Below, piece by piece: positions 9,490 through 19,348 of a stretch of 64,000 nt of DNA. This stretch comes from an uncultured bacterium (GTDB lineage: Bacteria; Bacillota; Clostridia; Oscillospirales; Acutalibacteraceae). The stretch is taken from positions 6,496 through 70,495 of the forward strand of contig CAKXIK010000009.1 of NCBI GenBank assembly GCA_934875675.1, read 5' to 3'. Position numbers and translations under genes: made by a program. Each line of letters opens with the position of its first letter. Position 1 is the stretch's first letter. The notes below the pieces were generated by a model that made no database searches, had not been told where the DNA came from, and saw only the letters and a program-made list of their open reading frames with translations.

Positions 9490-11169
9490 ATGAAAAAAGA
9501 AAAAACCCTGGTAAAACTCTTATCTTGTGCACTGCTTGCTGGCGTTCTGCTGGCAGGATGCACCAACGGCAACGCTCCGGCATCTTCCGAAACGGCTTCG
9601 GTAACTTCACAGCAATCCACTGCATCCATTAGCGCCGATACCCCTTCTTGGAAATTGGATACCAGCCCCCTTACAATTCGTTGGTTTGTGGCCTATGACT
9701 GGTACAGTAAAGTCTTTTCGCCGGATAAAAATGAGGCCGACAAAAAAATGCTGGAGGAAACGGGAATCACTCTCGAAATTGAAACCGGCGATACCGAAAA
9801 GCTTAATGTGTTAATCAGCACCAACTCTTTGCCTGATGTTGTAACCTTTGATGCAGTTGCTTCCCAACGTTTGCAGTTAGAAAATAACGGGCGTGTTGAA
9901 CCGTTGGAGCCACTGATTAAGCAATACGCTCCCGATATCAATGTTCCCCAATCCATGTTGGACTGGTATCGCAATAAGGATGGTAATTCTTACTGTATTG
10001 CAAGCTACTTTTTCGCTCCGGAACACTGCAACGATGAATATGGCGGATATTATGATATTCATAACATTAATTTGGCCCGTGCGGACATTTTAAAGCAGAT
10101 TGGCATGACAAAAGAAGATATGCAAACCAAAGAAGGCTTTCTTAACGCTTGTCGTGCTGTAAAAAATCAAAACATTCAATACGATGGTAAACCCGTAATT
10201 CCTTATATGGCAGATGTCTATATGGCTTTAACCGATATTTCACAACAATTCGGCATCTCTCCGGAGGATAAAAACGGAAATCTAACTGACACCTACGCAC
10301 AGCCGGAGTATAAAGAAGCCATGCGTTTCCTTAACACAATGTATAACGAAGGCCTGATGACCGATGAATCCTTTACCTTCAGCAACGAACAACGAGACGA
10401 AAAAGTCGCCTCCGGTTTGGTGTTTAGCGGAACTGATCACACGGTTATCGGTCAAGAAGCACGGCGCAGCCTGTTTGCCGCCGATCCCAATGCACTGTTT
10501 GAAACGTGCGGTCTTATGGACTCTATAAGCGACAAACCACACTATGTGCCCGGAATTAATACTGCTGGCTGGACGGGCACCTTAATTAATAAAACTGCGG
10601 AACATAAAGATCGTATCATCCGCTTGTTCTCGTATCTGACCTCTGAGGAAATTACTCTTGATACAGAGTATGGCACCGGGTGTTATGATATTGTAGATGG
10701 TCATGTTGTAATTAAGACAGATAAACAGCAGGAGTTTACCGATACACCCGATATTGCATATGCAAAATATAAGAGTGACTTCGGATATTTCCAGGATTGG
10801 ACTATTATTCAAAAATACATGCCGACCAGCTTTTCCAATGCATTGGAAGAAGACATGGCCACTTTCAGTAAAAATAACCTTCCTTCTGTTTATGACGGCC
10901 GTTATTACACCGGTCTGCCGCTTGATCCCGAGTCCGAGGCTGCCAAAACCTCTGTCAAGATTGGTCAGTATACGGAAGAAATGATTCCAACCGTTATTAT
11001 GGCTCCGCAGGATCAGTTCGAGGCAAAATACGAAGAAATGATTAAACAGTGCAAAGCCCTTGGTCAGGATAGCGTCAATGAAGTATACAACCAACTTTTC
11101 CAAGATCGCAAACAATTGCTTAATATGAAATATGCCTATCCAGAGGATGCATTGGCCGATCCGTCATAA
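9490..11169 (+). CDS. Extracellular carbohydrate-binding lipoprotein of ABC importer (LplA-like)
   Basis: 559 residues. A lipoprotein signal peptide is clear: MKKEK, a hydrophobic core, and the lipobox LLAGC with Cys at about residue 24, followed by a Ser/Thr-rich linker. The mature part has the family-1 binding protein pattern (LDTSPLTIRWFVAYDW, then ISTNSLPDVVTFD). It captures the oligosaccharide outside the cell for the two permeases just upstream. AGGGAGG precedes the ATG. A strong terminator follows at 11183-11222. The length matches LplA-type proteins of Firmicutes; the ligand is inferred only from the neighbouring GH38/GH20 enzymes. Confidence 0.92.
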   Translation: MKKEKTLVKLLSCALLAGVLLAGCTNGNAPASSETASVTSQQSTASISADTPSWKLDTSPLTIRWFVAYDWYSKVFSPDKNEADKKMLEETGITLEIETGDTEKLNVLISTNSLPDVVTFDAVASQRLQLENNGRVEPLEPLIKQYAPDINVPQSMLDWYRNKDGNSYCIASYFFAPEHCNDEYGGYYDIHNINLARADILKQIGMTKEDMQTKEGFLNACRAVKNQNIQYDGKPVIPYMADVYMALTDISQQFGISPEDKNGNLTDTYAQPEYKEAMRFLNTMYNEGLMTDESFTFSNEQRDEKVASGLVFSGTDHTVIGQEARRSLFAADPNALFETCGLMDSISDKPHYVPGINTAGWTGTLINKTAEHKDRIIRLFSYLTSEEITLDTEYGTGCYDIVDGHVVIKTDKQQEFTDTPDIAYAKYKSDFGYFQDWTIIQKYMPTSFSNALEEDMATFSKNNLPSVYDGRYYTGLPLDPESEAAKTSVKIGQYTEEMIPTVIMAPQDQFEAKYEEMIKQCKALGQDSVNEVYNQLFQDRKQLLNMKYAYPEDALADPS

Positions 11170-11182
11170 TTATCATGCAAAG

Positions 11183-11222
11183 AATGCAGTGTCTGCGCAC
11201 AGGCGTAGGCACTGCATTTTTT
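11183..11222 (+). terminator. Rho-independent terminator of the ABC importer operon
   Basis: Stem AATGCAGTG...CACTGCATT with a 16-base arm (one wobble, one mismatch) and a T6 tract ending at 11222. It also lies at the 3' end of the minus-strand kinase gene and may work weakly in that direction. Confidence 0.85.
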
Positions 11223-11239
11223 CAACTACATTCATTTTC

Positions 11240-12988
11240 TTAAAAACCCGAGGTCATCTGCTGCGAAAACGGAGTTTGACAAATCTCAAAGAAAACGACA
11301 GTGCCGTGTTCTGGCTCGCTTGCAATCTGCAGGTGCGTTCCATAAACAAGCTGCAATCTGGAGTTAATAGTTAACAAACCAATATGTGAGGAAGGATTGT
11401 GATTGCTTAATACGGTTTGCGCCTCTAAACTCCGATTCAATTGCAAAACCTGTTCTTTGCTCATTCCCTTTCCATTATCGGAAACACGAACACGAAGAGA
11501 ACTTTCAACCTTTATAATTTCAATCCAAATATCCATATAATCAGAAGGCGTTCTCAGCCCATGTAAAATGCAATTTTCCAGCAATGGCTGCAGACAAAAA
11601 CGAAGAATTGGGTAAGAGAGGCAATCGGCATCAACACGCGTGTGCAATTGTACATTTCGACGTGAAAGGTGCAGCACCTGAACATATCTTTGTGCAATGG
11701 CAAGCTCTTCTCTCACCTGAGCAATTTTGCTGTCTTTTGTGCTCATATTATACCGAAATATCTGTGCAAAGGATGTAAGCGCATCCGATTCTTCGTAAAG
11801 TTGATGCAATTCCATTCTTCCTGCCATGACTTCAAGTGTATTGTATAAAAAATGGGGGTTAATCTGGTTCTGCAGGGCGGCAAGCTGGGCTTGGCGGGAA
11901 ACTTCTTGCTGCACCATTGCTTCATCTACCAGAGATGCAATTCGATCTAACAAAACATTCACACTTTGGGTAATCGGAATAATTTCCGGTTGTGTAGCAT
12001 TTTGCAACCGATAATGAAACTGATTTGTCACACTCGCCTGAACATCTGAAATACAGCGTTGAATGTCTGCGACTAGTTTATGAACATAGCCGCTAAAAAT
12101 CAGGAACGAAATTAGAATGCAACAGCTTACAATAATAGAAACTATTAACGAAACTATGTACTGATTTTCTTTTTGAGTAATAATGACTAAAGACAGAGGA
12201 ATGTTTTCAAGCTTAATGGCTCCAAAAACCTGATGGGAATTCTCTTTTTGTCCCTCATAAAGTCCAACTAAATCTTTGCGCGTCTTTTCTGAAATTTTCT
12301 CCTGTGCATAATTGACGCAAATGCAATTTTCCATTCGTTCAATTGGTACATTGGCAAAAGATAAAAGGTAACTCTGTGGCACAAAAATTGCAATATATCC
12401 AATGGTACTGTCATCATAAAGTTTAATCTTCCTCAGCAGCAGCATTGTATTTGATGGTCGAAAAAAAGGGTGCGAAGTACGCAGCTTTTTATTTTCCATG
12501 AGCTGGTCCACATCAAACCACTGCGTGCGTGTTTCGGATTTCAAAAACGACGATAGTTCCGAAATGTTTTTTAAATAATCATCGCTGTAAAATAAGTTAT
12601 ATCCGGATGGGATGGTCTGATTACTCATAAACACTGCCACTGAAACGGACGGGATACTACGTGCAAATCCTTTTATGTTTTCAGCTACCACCCGATCATA
12701 ATTTGCATAACTATCGCGAGGCAAATATGCCGCTCCCAAAAATGTGACAAGTGAGCTATTTTCTTCCATTGCACGCGCCAATGTTTCCAAATGAGCTCTA
12801 TTGATGGAAATGCTGGCACTTAGTTGGTTCAATAAGTTTAAATTACTTGTACGAGACTCTCTGCTTGTTGCTTGCTGAAGAATTCCAAACAGAATAGACA
12901 GTGCAACCGTCACCGGTAATACGACCAGCAACAACAGCCGCAGTGCCAGTTTTTTTGCCAGGGCACCTGTAATAATAGCTTTTTGCAT
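11240..12988 (-). CDS. YesM-type sensor histidine kinase
   Basis: 582 residues. A first span (residues about 12-34), a roughly 240-residue extracellular sensor region, a second span near 278-303, a HAMP-like linker, then the His_kinase domain with QINPHFLYNTLE (His near 380) and an ATPase domain with LQPLLENCILHG and VSDNGKGMS. ATG 12988 is chosen because GGAGAGGG lies 9 bases upstream; the longer in-frame reading has no SD. It is divergent from the GH20 gene with 66 bases between starts. Its likely partner is the REC-AraC regulator at 15967-16698, and the likely target is the importer operon at 7584. Confidence 0.92.
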   Translation of the reverse strand: MQKAIITGALAKKLALRLLLLVVLPVTVALSILFGILQQATSRESRTSNLNLLNQLSASISINRAHLETLARAMEENSSLVTFLGAAYLPRDSYANYDRVVAENIKGFARSIPSVSVAVFMSNQTIPSGYNLFYSDDYLKNISELSSFLKSETRTQWFDVDQLMENKKLRTSHPFFRPSNTMLLLRKIKLYDDSTIGYIAIFVPQSYLLSFANVPIERMENCICVNYAQEKISEKTRKDLVGLYEGQKENSHQVFGAIKLENIPLSLVIITQKENQYIVSLIVSIIVSCCILISFLIFSGYVHKLVADIQRCISDVQASVTNQFHYRLQNATQPEIIPITQSVNVLLDRIASLVDEAMVQQEVSRQAQLAALQNQINPHFLYNTLEVMAGRMELHQLYEESDALTSFAQIFRYNMSTKDSKIAQVREELAIAQRYVQVLHLSRRNVQLHTRVDADCLSYPILRFCLQPLLENCILHGLRTPSDYMDIWIEIIKVESSLRVRVSDNGKGMSKEQVLQLNRSLEAQTVLSNHNPSSHIGLLTINSRLQLVYGTHLQIASEPEHGTVVFFEICQTPFSQQMTSGF

Positions 12989-13054
12989 AATAAACATCCC
13001 TCTCCGATGCATCAAACAGTATTTGTGAATTTCAAACACAAAGGAGCATTGACA

Positions 13055-14956
13055 ATGAAATTTTGCGTTAAAAATTTGCCCGACTCTTTGCTGAACGGGC
13101 TGGCCCTTTTGCAAAACGACTATGGTTTTTCTTTTGATCCGGATGGTTTGCAGCTTATCGCTGTGCAAACTACAGACCGTATATTAAAGGTTGAACGCAA
13201 CCAAAACCGTGTCGTCATACAATACCATTTGCCAATTCACTTTTTTCGCGGAATCAGCCTTCTTTTACAGCAGATTATTTCCTCCCAAAATTTTTGCGTT
13301 GTGGAGCCTACCGCATTTGATTCCATCGGAATAATGCTGGATGTTTCACAAAGCGGGGCTCTACCTCGAATTGATACCCTGTCTGAGCTGATGAGACGAA
13401 TGGCAATGATGGGGCTAAACAGATTAATTCTTTATATGGAAGACAGCTATCTGATTCCAGATAAACCATTTTGGGGGTATTTTCTAGGAAAATATAACCA
13501 AAAAGATCTTTGCGCAATTGATAATTATGCTGACTGCCTGGGAATTGAAGTGGTTCCCGCAATTCAAACCCTTTCGCACCTTGCCGATGTTTTAAAATGG
13601 AGCGCATTTTCAGAGGTTCGTGAAAATGATGCCACTCTTCTACCAGGAGAATCCAAAACAGAAGAACTAATTTGCAAGATGTTTACCTCTCTTAACGGCT
13701 GTTTTCGTTCCAGAAAAATTCATATTGGAATGGATGAAGCGTGGGGACTGGGCGAAGGAGCTTATCGTTTGCAACATGGCGGAAAAATCGTTCCTAAAGA
13801 AAAAATTATGCAGAGGCACCTTTCCGTGGTTACCCGCATCGCGGAACGGTTTGGATTGCAGCCTATGATTTGGAGTGATATGTTTTTTCGCGGAGATTAT
13901 CAGAGTGATTCAATTTATGGAAACGATTTTTATTTGCACACCAAAATTACACAAGAAATGGTTGATACCTTTCCAAAGCAAACACAAATGGTGTTTTGGG
14001 AATATAACAGCGTTGACCCTGATTTTTACCGCCGCGCAATTGAACAACATTGTCTGTTTGGCTCCCCACCTGTCTTTGCCGGTGCAATTTGGAACTGGAC
14101 CGGGTTTGGTGTGAATTATGGGTTAACACAAAAAAGCACGAATGCCGCCATGACAGCATGTAAACAAACCGGCATAAAAGAAGTCTTTGCAACACTTTGG
14201 GGGGATGACAACACCGAATGTCCGTGGTTCGCCTCGTTGGCTGGATTGCAGCTTTTTGCAGAGCATGGATATCAGGAAAATACCCCCGATATCCGCAAAC
14301 TTACACAACGTTTTGCAGTCTGCTGTAATGCGAACTATGCTGACTTTATGCGTATTCAATACCTTGATGAAATTCCCGGAATTTCATCTGGGAATTTAGA
14401 CATGGCAAACCCCAGCAAATTCTTGCTTTGGCAAAATGTTCTGCGGGGACTTCTGGACCGCAATGTCGAGGGGCTTGGCTTATCACAGTACTACCAAAAC
14501 CTATCATCACAGTTTCATGAGAGTATCGAACGAAATCCATGGAACCGTTCATTGTTTCTTCTGTACGAATCGCTTTGCATGGTATTGGCAATAAAAGCAG
14601 ACATGGGCAACCGACTATATTGGGCTTATCAACAAAAGGATCGCCAACAATTAAAGTTCTGTCTTGAGGATCTTGAAAAACTGAACGATAGATGCATCTA
14701 TCTGAAAAATCTTCACCGCTCTATTTGGTATGGGGAGAACCATGGAAGCGGCTGGGAAATTATCGGTCTTCGGTACGGAAATCTGATTGAAAGCGTCCAA
14801 ACCGCCATCTTTCGGTTAAAACAATATGATTCAGGAGAAATTGATTGTTTGGAAGAGCTGGAAGAACCCAGACAATTTTTCGATGGGTCATCCAAAATCC
14901 CTTCGGTGTATTCCTATCGATGGATGCCTTCTGCCAGCCGTTTATTTTTAAACTAA
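13055..14956 (+). CDS. Glycoside hydrolase family 20 beta-N-acetylhexosaminidase
   Basis: 633 residues. GH20 enzymes remove terminal beta-GlcNAc or GalNAc by substrate-assisted catalysis with a paired Asp-Glu. The segment KIHIGMDEAWGLGEG contains the D227-E228 pair. Other family features are LNRLILYMEDSY, the strand YADCLGIEVVPAIQTLSHL and FAGAIWNWTGFG. The architecture resembles the hexosaminidase D-like bacterial group. No signal peptide is present, so it should act inside the cell on imported oligosaccharide. ATG 13055 follows AAAGGAG with 7 bases spacing. It stands within the importer/two-component cluster, supporting an N-glycan or mucin-type substrate. Confidence 0.85.
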   Translation: MKFCVKNLPDSLLNGLALLQNDYGFSFDPDGLQLIAVQTTDRILKVERNQNRVVIQYHLPIHFFRGISLLLQQIISSQNFCVVEPTAFDSIGIMLDVSQSGALPRIDTLSELMRRMAMMGLNRLILYMEDSYLIPDKPFWGYFLGKYNQKDLCAIDNYADCLGIEVVPAIQTLSHLADVLKWSAFSEVRENDATLLPGESKTEELICKMFTSLNGCFRSRKIHIGMDEAWGLGEGAYRLQHGGKIVPKEKIMQRHLSVVTRIAERFGLQPMIWSDMFFRGDYQSDSIYGNDFYLHTKITQEMVDTFPKQTQMVFWEYNSVDPDFYRRAIEQHCLFGSPPVFAGAIWNWTGFGVNYGLTQKSTNAAMTACKQTGIKEVFATLWGDDNTECPWFASLAGLQLFAEHGYQENTPDIRKLTQRFAVCCNANYADFMRIQYLDEIPGISSGNLDMANPSKFLLWQNVLRGLLDRNVEGLGLSQYYQNLSSQFHESIERNPWNRSLFLLYESLCMVLAIKADMGNRLYWAYQQKDRQQLKFCLEDLEKLNDRCIYLKNLHRSIWYGENHGSGWEIIGLRYGNLIESVQTAIFRLKQYDSGEIDCLEELEEPRQFFDGSSKIPSVYSYRWMPSASRLFLN

Positions 14957-15101
14957 GCATACCCTTGTATTACACATGAATTTATTATATCATAATGAAA
15001 CAAAAAGTTCTATTTATAATAAATTTTTATAGCAAAATGCTCCATTCCTGTTTTGAGTCAGTCAAATTCTTATTTATTTTTTTACAGGGGGTTAGTATAC
15101 A

Positions 15102-15935
15102 ATGAATGATTGGAGTCAATGGAAAAATCCGCTTTTCGTGCACGGTCAAAGGTTTCATATGCAAGGCTTTGCTGCTGATCTACAGGCGCAGGTAATGTAT
15201 TGGTCTTTTACGGATACTGTCATAAAAACAGATTTACGAAACAATATTTTAGCCCAGGCAACTATTGCCGACGGGCACGTCGGAGATATTGCCTATGATA
15301 ACGGAACCGTTTACGCAACTCTGTTAGGCTGTCCGCTGCCAGACCATTCACGGGATGATTGGACCGGGTTTTACCTTCTGGAATTTGATGAATCACTTCA
15401 CTTAAGGCAAAAGACAGAACTTTTGCAGGTCCAGAACTGGTTTGACCATCAAAATGATTGTACCCGCAACCCTTTTGGAATTAATGGGGTTGACGGAATA
15501 ACCATCGCGCCATTTGCCTGCGGCGAAAAAAAGATTCTGTTGGGAGCAGGAATCTGCAATCGACCCGATTGTAATTGCCAAATTATTTTGCAATATTCTT
15601 TCCATGAAAACCATACGTATGAAAGGCTTTATTCTTTTTCAGTTGGAAATACGATTTTTGGAATTCAAAATTTAACATACGACAATCAAACGGATTCTTG
15701 CTGGTTTACCTGTTACGCAAAAGAAAGCCCTTGGCATTGTGAAGAAACCCTTTTCCATGTAGACATCAAAAAAGAACAGGTAACAGAAAAGTGGAAATTT
15801 GATTCTCCATACGGTCTCGCCTGTCTTAATGACGGATATTTTTTAACGTCGCGCGAAGCAGGAGAATATGGATCCAAATCTGGCGAGGCTCTTCTGGCAC
15901 GAGAGAACAAAAATTACGGTCTTATTCTTTTGTGA
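15102..15935 (+). CDS. Uncharacterised protein with propeller-like repeats in the glycan locus
   Basis: 277 residues, not recognised. The sequence is rich in short beta strands with repeated aromatic-Asp patterns, for example MQGFAADLQAQVMYWSFTD, HVGDIAYDNGTVYATLLG and FGIQNLTYDNQTDSCWF, which suggests a beta-propeller of the NHL/six-bladed kind. There is no signal peptide or membrane span. AGGGGG lies 8 bases before the ATG. It starts 145 bases after the GH20 gene and ends 31 bases before the response regulator, so it is probably co-expressed with them. It could be a sugar-acting enzyme or a binding protein; no catalytic motif is evident. Confidence 0.75.
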   Translation: MNDWSQWKNPLFVHGQRFHMQGFAADLQAQVMYWSFTDTVIKTDLRNNILAQATIADGHVGDIAYDNGTVYATLLGCPLPDHSRDDWTGFYLLEFDESLHLRQKTELLQVQNWFDHQNDCTRNPFGINGVDGITIAPFACGEKKILLGAGICNRPDCNCQIILQYSFHENHTYERLYSFSVGNTIFGIQNLTYDNQTDSCWFTCYAKESPWHCEETLFHVDIKKEQVTEKWKFDSPYGLACLNDGYFLTSREAGEYGSKSGEALLARENKNYGLILL

Positions 15936-15966
15936 AGATTGCCTGAACTCTATGAGGAGGATACGC

Positions 15967-16698
15967 ATGACTACACAACAACCATCAGATATAATTTTAA
16001 TTGTAGATGACGAGCCAGAAGTCTGCCAAAGCATTCAGCTGAAGCTGCTGCGGCTTCCACGCTTTTCTTCCAGTGAAGTGATTACCGCCGGTGGAACCGT
16101 TGAAGCGTTGTGTCTGTTTGAACAATATCATCCAAATATTGTTTTGACTGATATTCATATGCCGGGTCTCAACGGATTCACATTAATGGATGAAATTCGC
16201 AGAAAAAGTCCTTCATGTAAAATTTTTGCGGTCAGCGGATATGATGACTTTGAATTCGTTCGAAAAGCATTTTTAATTGGTGTGGATGATTACATATTAA
16301 AACCCGTATCTTTAGAGGAGCTCAATGAAAAAATTTATGCCGATAAGACAGCGTTAATTGAAAGTCGCACTGAAAAAAGCGAAAAACTAATTATTAAAAC
16401 TACATTACTGTTTATGCAGGAAAATATTAACCGTCATATTACCTTAAAGGATGCTGCAGATAATGTAAAACTAAGTTATACCTATTTCAGCAAACTGTTC
16501 CACGATGAAACCGGGGAATCATTTTCTGCCTGTTTGTTGCGAATGAGAATGGAGAGGGGCAAATTGCTCATATTGGATACCTCTGTTCGGGTGGGAGAAA
16601 TTGCAGCCAAATTGGGGTATGAGGATCAAAACCATTTTTCCCGTGACTTTAAACGTTACACCGGTCTAAGCCCAAGCGAATACAGAAATCTGCTGTAG
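15967..16698 (+). CDS. Response regulator with AraC-type DNA-binding domain (YesN-like, compact)
   Basis: 243 residues. The receiver domain has IILIVDDEPEV, phosphoacceptor D62 in VLTDIHMPG and the conserved Lys in ILKPVSLEEL. The C-terminal 100 residues hold two helix-turn-helix motifs of the AraC family, ending FSRDFKRYTGLSPSEYR. It lacks the long middle region of typical YesN proteins and so is about half their length. GAGGAGGA precedes ATG 15967. It is probably phosphorylated by the YesM-type kinase at 11240-12988 and controls the importer and GH20 genes. Confidence 0.92.
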   Translation: MTTQQPSDIILIVDDEPEVCQSIQLKLLRLPRFSSSEVITAGGTVEALCLFEQYHPNIVLTDIHMPGLNGFTLMDEIRRKSPSCKIFAVSGYDDFEFVRKAFLIGVDDYILKPVSLEELNEKIYADKTALIESRTEKSEKLIIKTTLLFMQENINRHITLKDAADNVKLSYTYFSKLFHDETGESFSACLLRMRMERGKLLILDTSVRVGEIAAKLGYEDQNHFSRDFKRYTGLSPSEYRNLL

Positions 16699-16779
16699 TA
16701 ACTGCAAAAGAATAAAAAAAATAACCTGCAACAAAAAAGTATGTATCTCAACCCTGCCCACGGAACTTGCTCCAACCCA

Positions 16780-16808
16780 TTGAATTCTTAACAATTCTAT
16801 GATACAAT
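16780..16808 (+). promoter_or_regulatory. Sigma-A-type promoter for the 17024 gene
   Basis: TTGAAT (16780-16785), 17-base spacer, TACAAT (16803-16808). It lies in the 325-base gap between the response regulator and the next gene; the rest of that gap shows no ORF or clear RNA structure. Confidence 0.65.
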
Positions 16809-17023
16809 TTAACAATATCATAATGTGCGTTTTACGGCACGCGCGACCTTACACCAATCATTACCCCACAGTTTGATCGGTGTAGGGTATGAGAACTGGA
16901 AGGACAGGAAACAGAGGTCTTGATCTGCATTTTCCTGAAACGAATCCCTGCGCATGAGGAATATTGATCTGTTGTGGGTTAGAAAATACTTTGCGGAAAA
17001 ATGAAATACGGAGGCCGAACCCG

Positions 17024-17857
17024 ATGGTAAAAGAAAAGTATCTCCCGTATGTGGAACCGGAAAAACCACCCGAACCGCCTAAAACTCCCAAGGAACTCAA
17101 AAAGGAAAAGCGCGAAAATTTTTGGTTTTACAACAAAACGAAAATTATTGTTGCATTTTGCGTAATCGCTGCAATTTTGATTACATGGCAGCCTTGGGTG
17201 ACCACCATCGACCCCGATTATACGGTCGGGTTGATGAGCCAGTATTTCTGGAGTGATTCCCAGTTGGAAGAGCTGGAAAATATGCTCCGGCCCTATGGCA
17301 AAGATCTGAACGGCGACGGTGTGGTCAAGGTGGACGTCTCGCTGTATGTGCTGAATGCGCCAGAGGACGTCGGACTGAGCACACAGGAGATTCAGGCCTA
17401 TACCACGCGCTTTGTGGGCGATCTGCAAACGGGCGAGGTTATCGTTTATCTTGCTGACGAAGCCAATGTAAAGATCAACGGCATTGATCAGGGTCTGCTT
17501 GCCAAAATGGATGAAAACCTTTCTTTGGTGGAGGAAGGCGAGAAAGTATCCATTGAGGATGTGTCATTTAATTGGAAAACATGCGATGCCATCAGCAAAG
17601 ATCAGACTTTCAGCCGCTTTAACACCGATTTTTATTTCTGTATTCGCGGCAAAGAGGGCACCATCAAGAATAAGGATACCGAGTATTACATGGCATCGGA
17701 ACTGTTCCTTCGCATCAAGGAAAATCAGCCGTATGACGCCGATTTGCTCGAAGCACTGATCGCAGCGCAAACCGCCTCTTCCGCAGATGCCTCCGCAGCA
17801 GACTCCACTGCAAGTAAGGCAGAGGATTCCTCCTCACAGGACACTGCCTCTAACTGA
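17024..17857 (+). CDS. Single-span membrane protein of unknown function
   Basis: 277 residues. A short proline-rich cytoplasmic head (YVEPEKPPEPPKTPKELKK), one membrane span near residues 41-57 (IIVAFCVIAAILITW), and an outside domain. That domain holds an acidic DLNGDGVVKVDVS stretch resembling an EF-hand or dockerin calcium loop, although a single loop proves little. The C-terminus is a low-complexity Ala/Ser/Asp tail. Similar type II membrane proteins are common in Clostridia but I do not know a function. ATG 17024 follows GGAGG; an earlier in-frame ATG lacks one. Its own promoter and a terminator at 17896 make it a single-gene unit. Confidence 0.8.
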   Translation: MVKEKYLPYVEPEKPPEPPKTPKELKKEKRENFWFYNKTKIIVAFCVIAAILITWQPWVTTIDPDYTVGLMSQYFWSDSQLEELENMLRPYGKDLNGDGVVKVDVSLYVLNAPEDVGLSTQEIQAYTTRFVGDLQTGEVIVYLADEANVKINGIDQGLLAKMDENLSLVEEGEKVSIEDVSFNWKTCDAISKDQTFSRFNTDFYFCIRGKEGTIKNKDTEYYMASELFLRIKENQPYDADLLEALIAAQTASSADASAADSTASKAEDSSSQDTASN

Positions 17858-17895
17858 TTTTAAAACATACGGATTGTTATCCGACCGCTTTTTGC

Positions 17896-17934
17896 ATTCC
17901 CTGCCCTGCAGCATCGGGTGGGGAATTTTATTTT
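17896..17934 (+). terminator. Rho-independent terminator
   Basis: Stem ATTCCCTGCCC / GGGTGGGGAAT (17896-17906, 17916-17926) with two G-U pairs, followed by a T-rich run. Confidence 0.75.
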
Positions 17935-18112
17935 AAAAAAGATTCTACGATGCTAATTTCAAATTACAAACGACGTGACAATCGAGGGAACGCCAGGATT
18001 TATGGTTTTTTCGAAGATATTTATCCACCGTTTGACGGGAAATTAGGTTTACGTTTGAAAGCACCATCTTTCAAACCGCAAATTTGTATCTTTGCAGCGG
18101 AAAGGTATGATC

Positions 18113-19348
18113 ATGTCCATGAAAAAAAGTGGTTTCTTAAAATCTGTCGGATGTCTCCCTGCCTTAAATCTGATTGCAGTGCAAACCTCCTTTTGGTTTG
18201 CGTGGTCCTTCAGTAATTACAGTGCCGTTTATTTGCAGGATGGCGGGTTCGATTCATCTCAGCTTGGGGTGCTCAATGCAATTTCCTCTGCCGTCGCAAT
18301 TTTTTCCACTGTGCTTTGGGGAATGCTGAGCGACCGGATCAACTCGATTCGAAAAACGCTCCTGATTGTGGTAAGCTCCTCAATGGTGCTTTATTTCCTG
18401 ATTCCGCAGATTTCAAGCTCGCTTCCCTGCTGGACGCTGCTGATGTTTCTGCTCTATCCCATTGGAAATATTCCCCGCGGTGCGGCACCTTCGCTGATGG
18501 ATAATCTCACTGTTCGCACTTGTGCTGACCGGCAGCTGAATTACGGTGTTATCCGTTCGATGGCTTCGCTGATTTTCACCGTCGGAAGCATTCTTGCGGT
18601 GATGCTTGTAGGGCGATACGGTGTTAAATCGTCTTTTTATGCCTACAGCCTGCTGATGCTTCTCCCGGTGGTGGTTCTCTGTTTTTGTTATGACCCCAAG
18701 ATTCCATCTCAGGTGAATTCCCCGCAGGAAGGCTGTCCTTCTTCGGTTCGCCCGCAGGAACTGTTCGGCAATTATTATTATGTAATGTTCGTCATCTTTA
18801 TTGCTCTGCTTTACATTCCCCTTGCTGCGGAAAGCTCCTTCCTGATCTATTTCATGGCGGATGTGGGCATCCCATCCACCTCCTACAGTACTCTGCTCGC
18901 GCTGCGCGCTTTGATGGAAGTTCCGTTTCTTGTGCTGATTGTGCGGCTGCGCAAACGGATTCGGCTCAAATATCTGATCATGATTTCCTGTCTCTTTTTT
19001 GCGGCGGAATGTATTCTTCTTTCACTATTTGCGCACAATCTGGCAGGGCTGTTGGTGTTTGGCTCGGTCTTTGGATTCGGCAACGGAATTTTTATCGGCT
19101 CGGCATCCCTTTACGTTTACCGTATTGCACCGGACCGCTTAAAAGCTTCCGCACAAACAATTTATACGGCAGCCAGCGCGGCCTCTGGGATTATCGGTAA
19201 CATCGCGGGCGGCTTTTTGTACCGTTCGATTGGTGCAAGGCCGTTTTATCTGCTCGTCGGATGCGCAATTCTGCTCGCAGCAGGATTTTTTGCGATTTCT
19301 TTTCTTCCTGTAAGGGGACGTATCAATCCTGCAGACGAAAAGTATTAA
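18113..19348 (+). CDS. Major facilitator superfamily transporter (LacY/PPP-like)
   Basis: 411 residues with about 12 hydrophobic spans. The first-half loop reads MLSDRINSIRKTLL, matching the conserved MFS loop 2-3 motif, and the N-terminus LIAVQTSFWFAWSFSNYSAVY resembles the nucleoside/phenylpropionate (MFS_1-like) branch. The substrate cannot be named. GGAAAGG precedes several in-frame ATGs at 18107, 18113 and 18119; 18113 has the best spacing. It is probably a separate transcription unit before hisS. Confidence 0.85.
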   Translation: MSMKKSGFLKSVGCLPALNLIAVQTSFWFAWSFSNYSAVYLQDGGFDSSQLGVLNAISSAVAIFSTVLWGMLSDRINSIRKTLLIVVSSSMVLYFLIPQISSSLPCWTLLMFLLYPIGNIPRGAAPSLMDNLTVRTCADRQLNYGVIRSMASLIFTVGSILAVMLVGRYGVKSSFYAYSLLMLLPVVVLCFCYDPKIPSQVNSPQEGCPSSVRPQELFGNYYYVMFVIFIALLYIPLAAESSFLIYFMADVGIPSTSYSTLLALRALMEVPFLVLIVRLRKRIRLKYLIMISCLFFAAECILLSLFAHNLAGLLVFGSVFGFGNGIFIGSASLYVYRIAPDRLKASAQTIYTAASAASGIIGNIAGGFLYRSIGARPFYLLVGCAILLAAGFFAISFLPVRGRINPADEKY

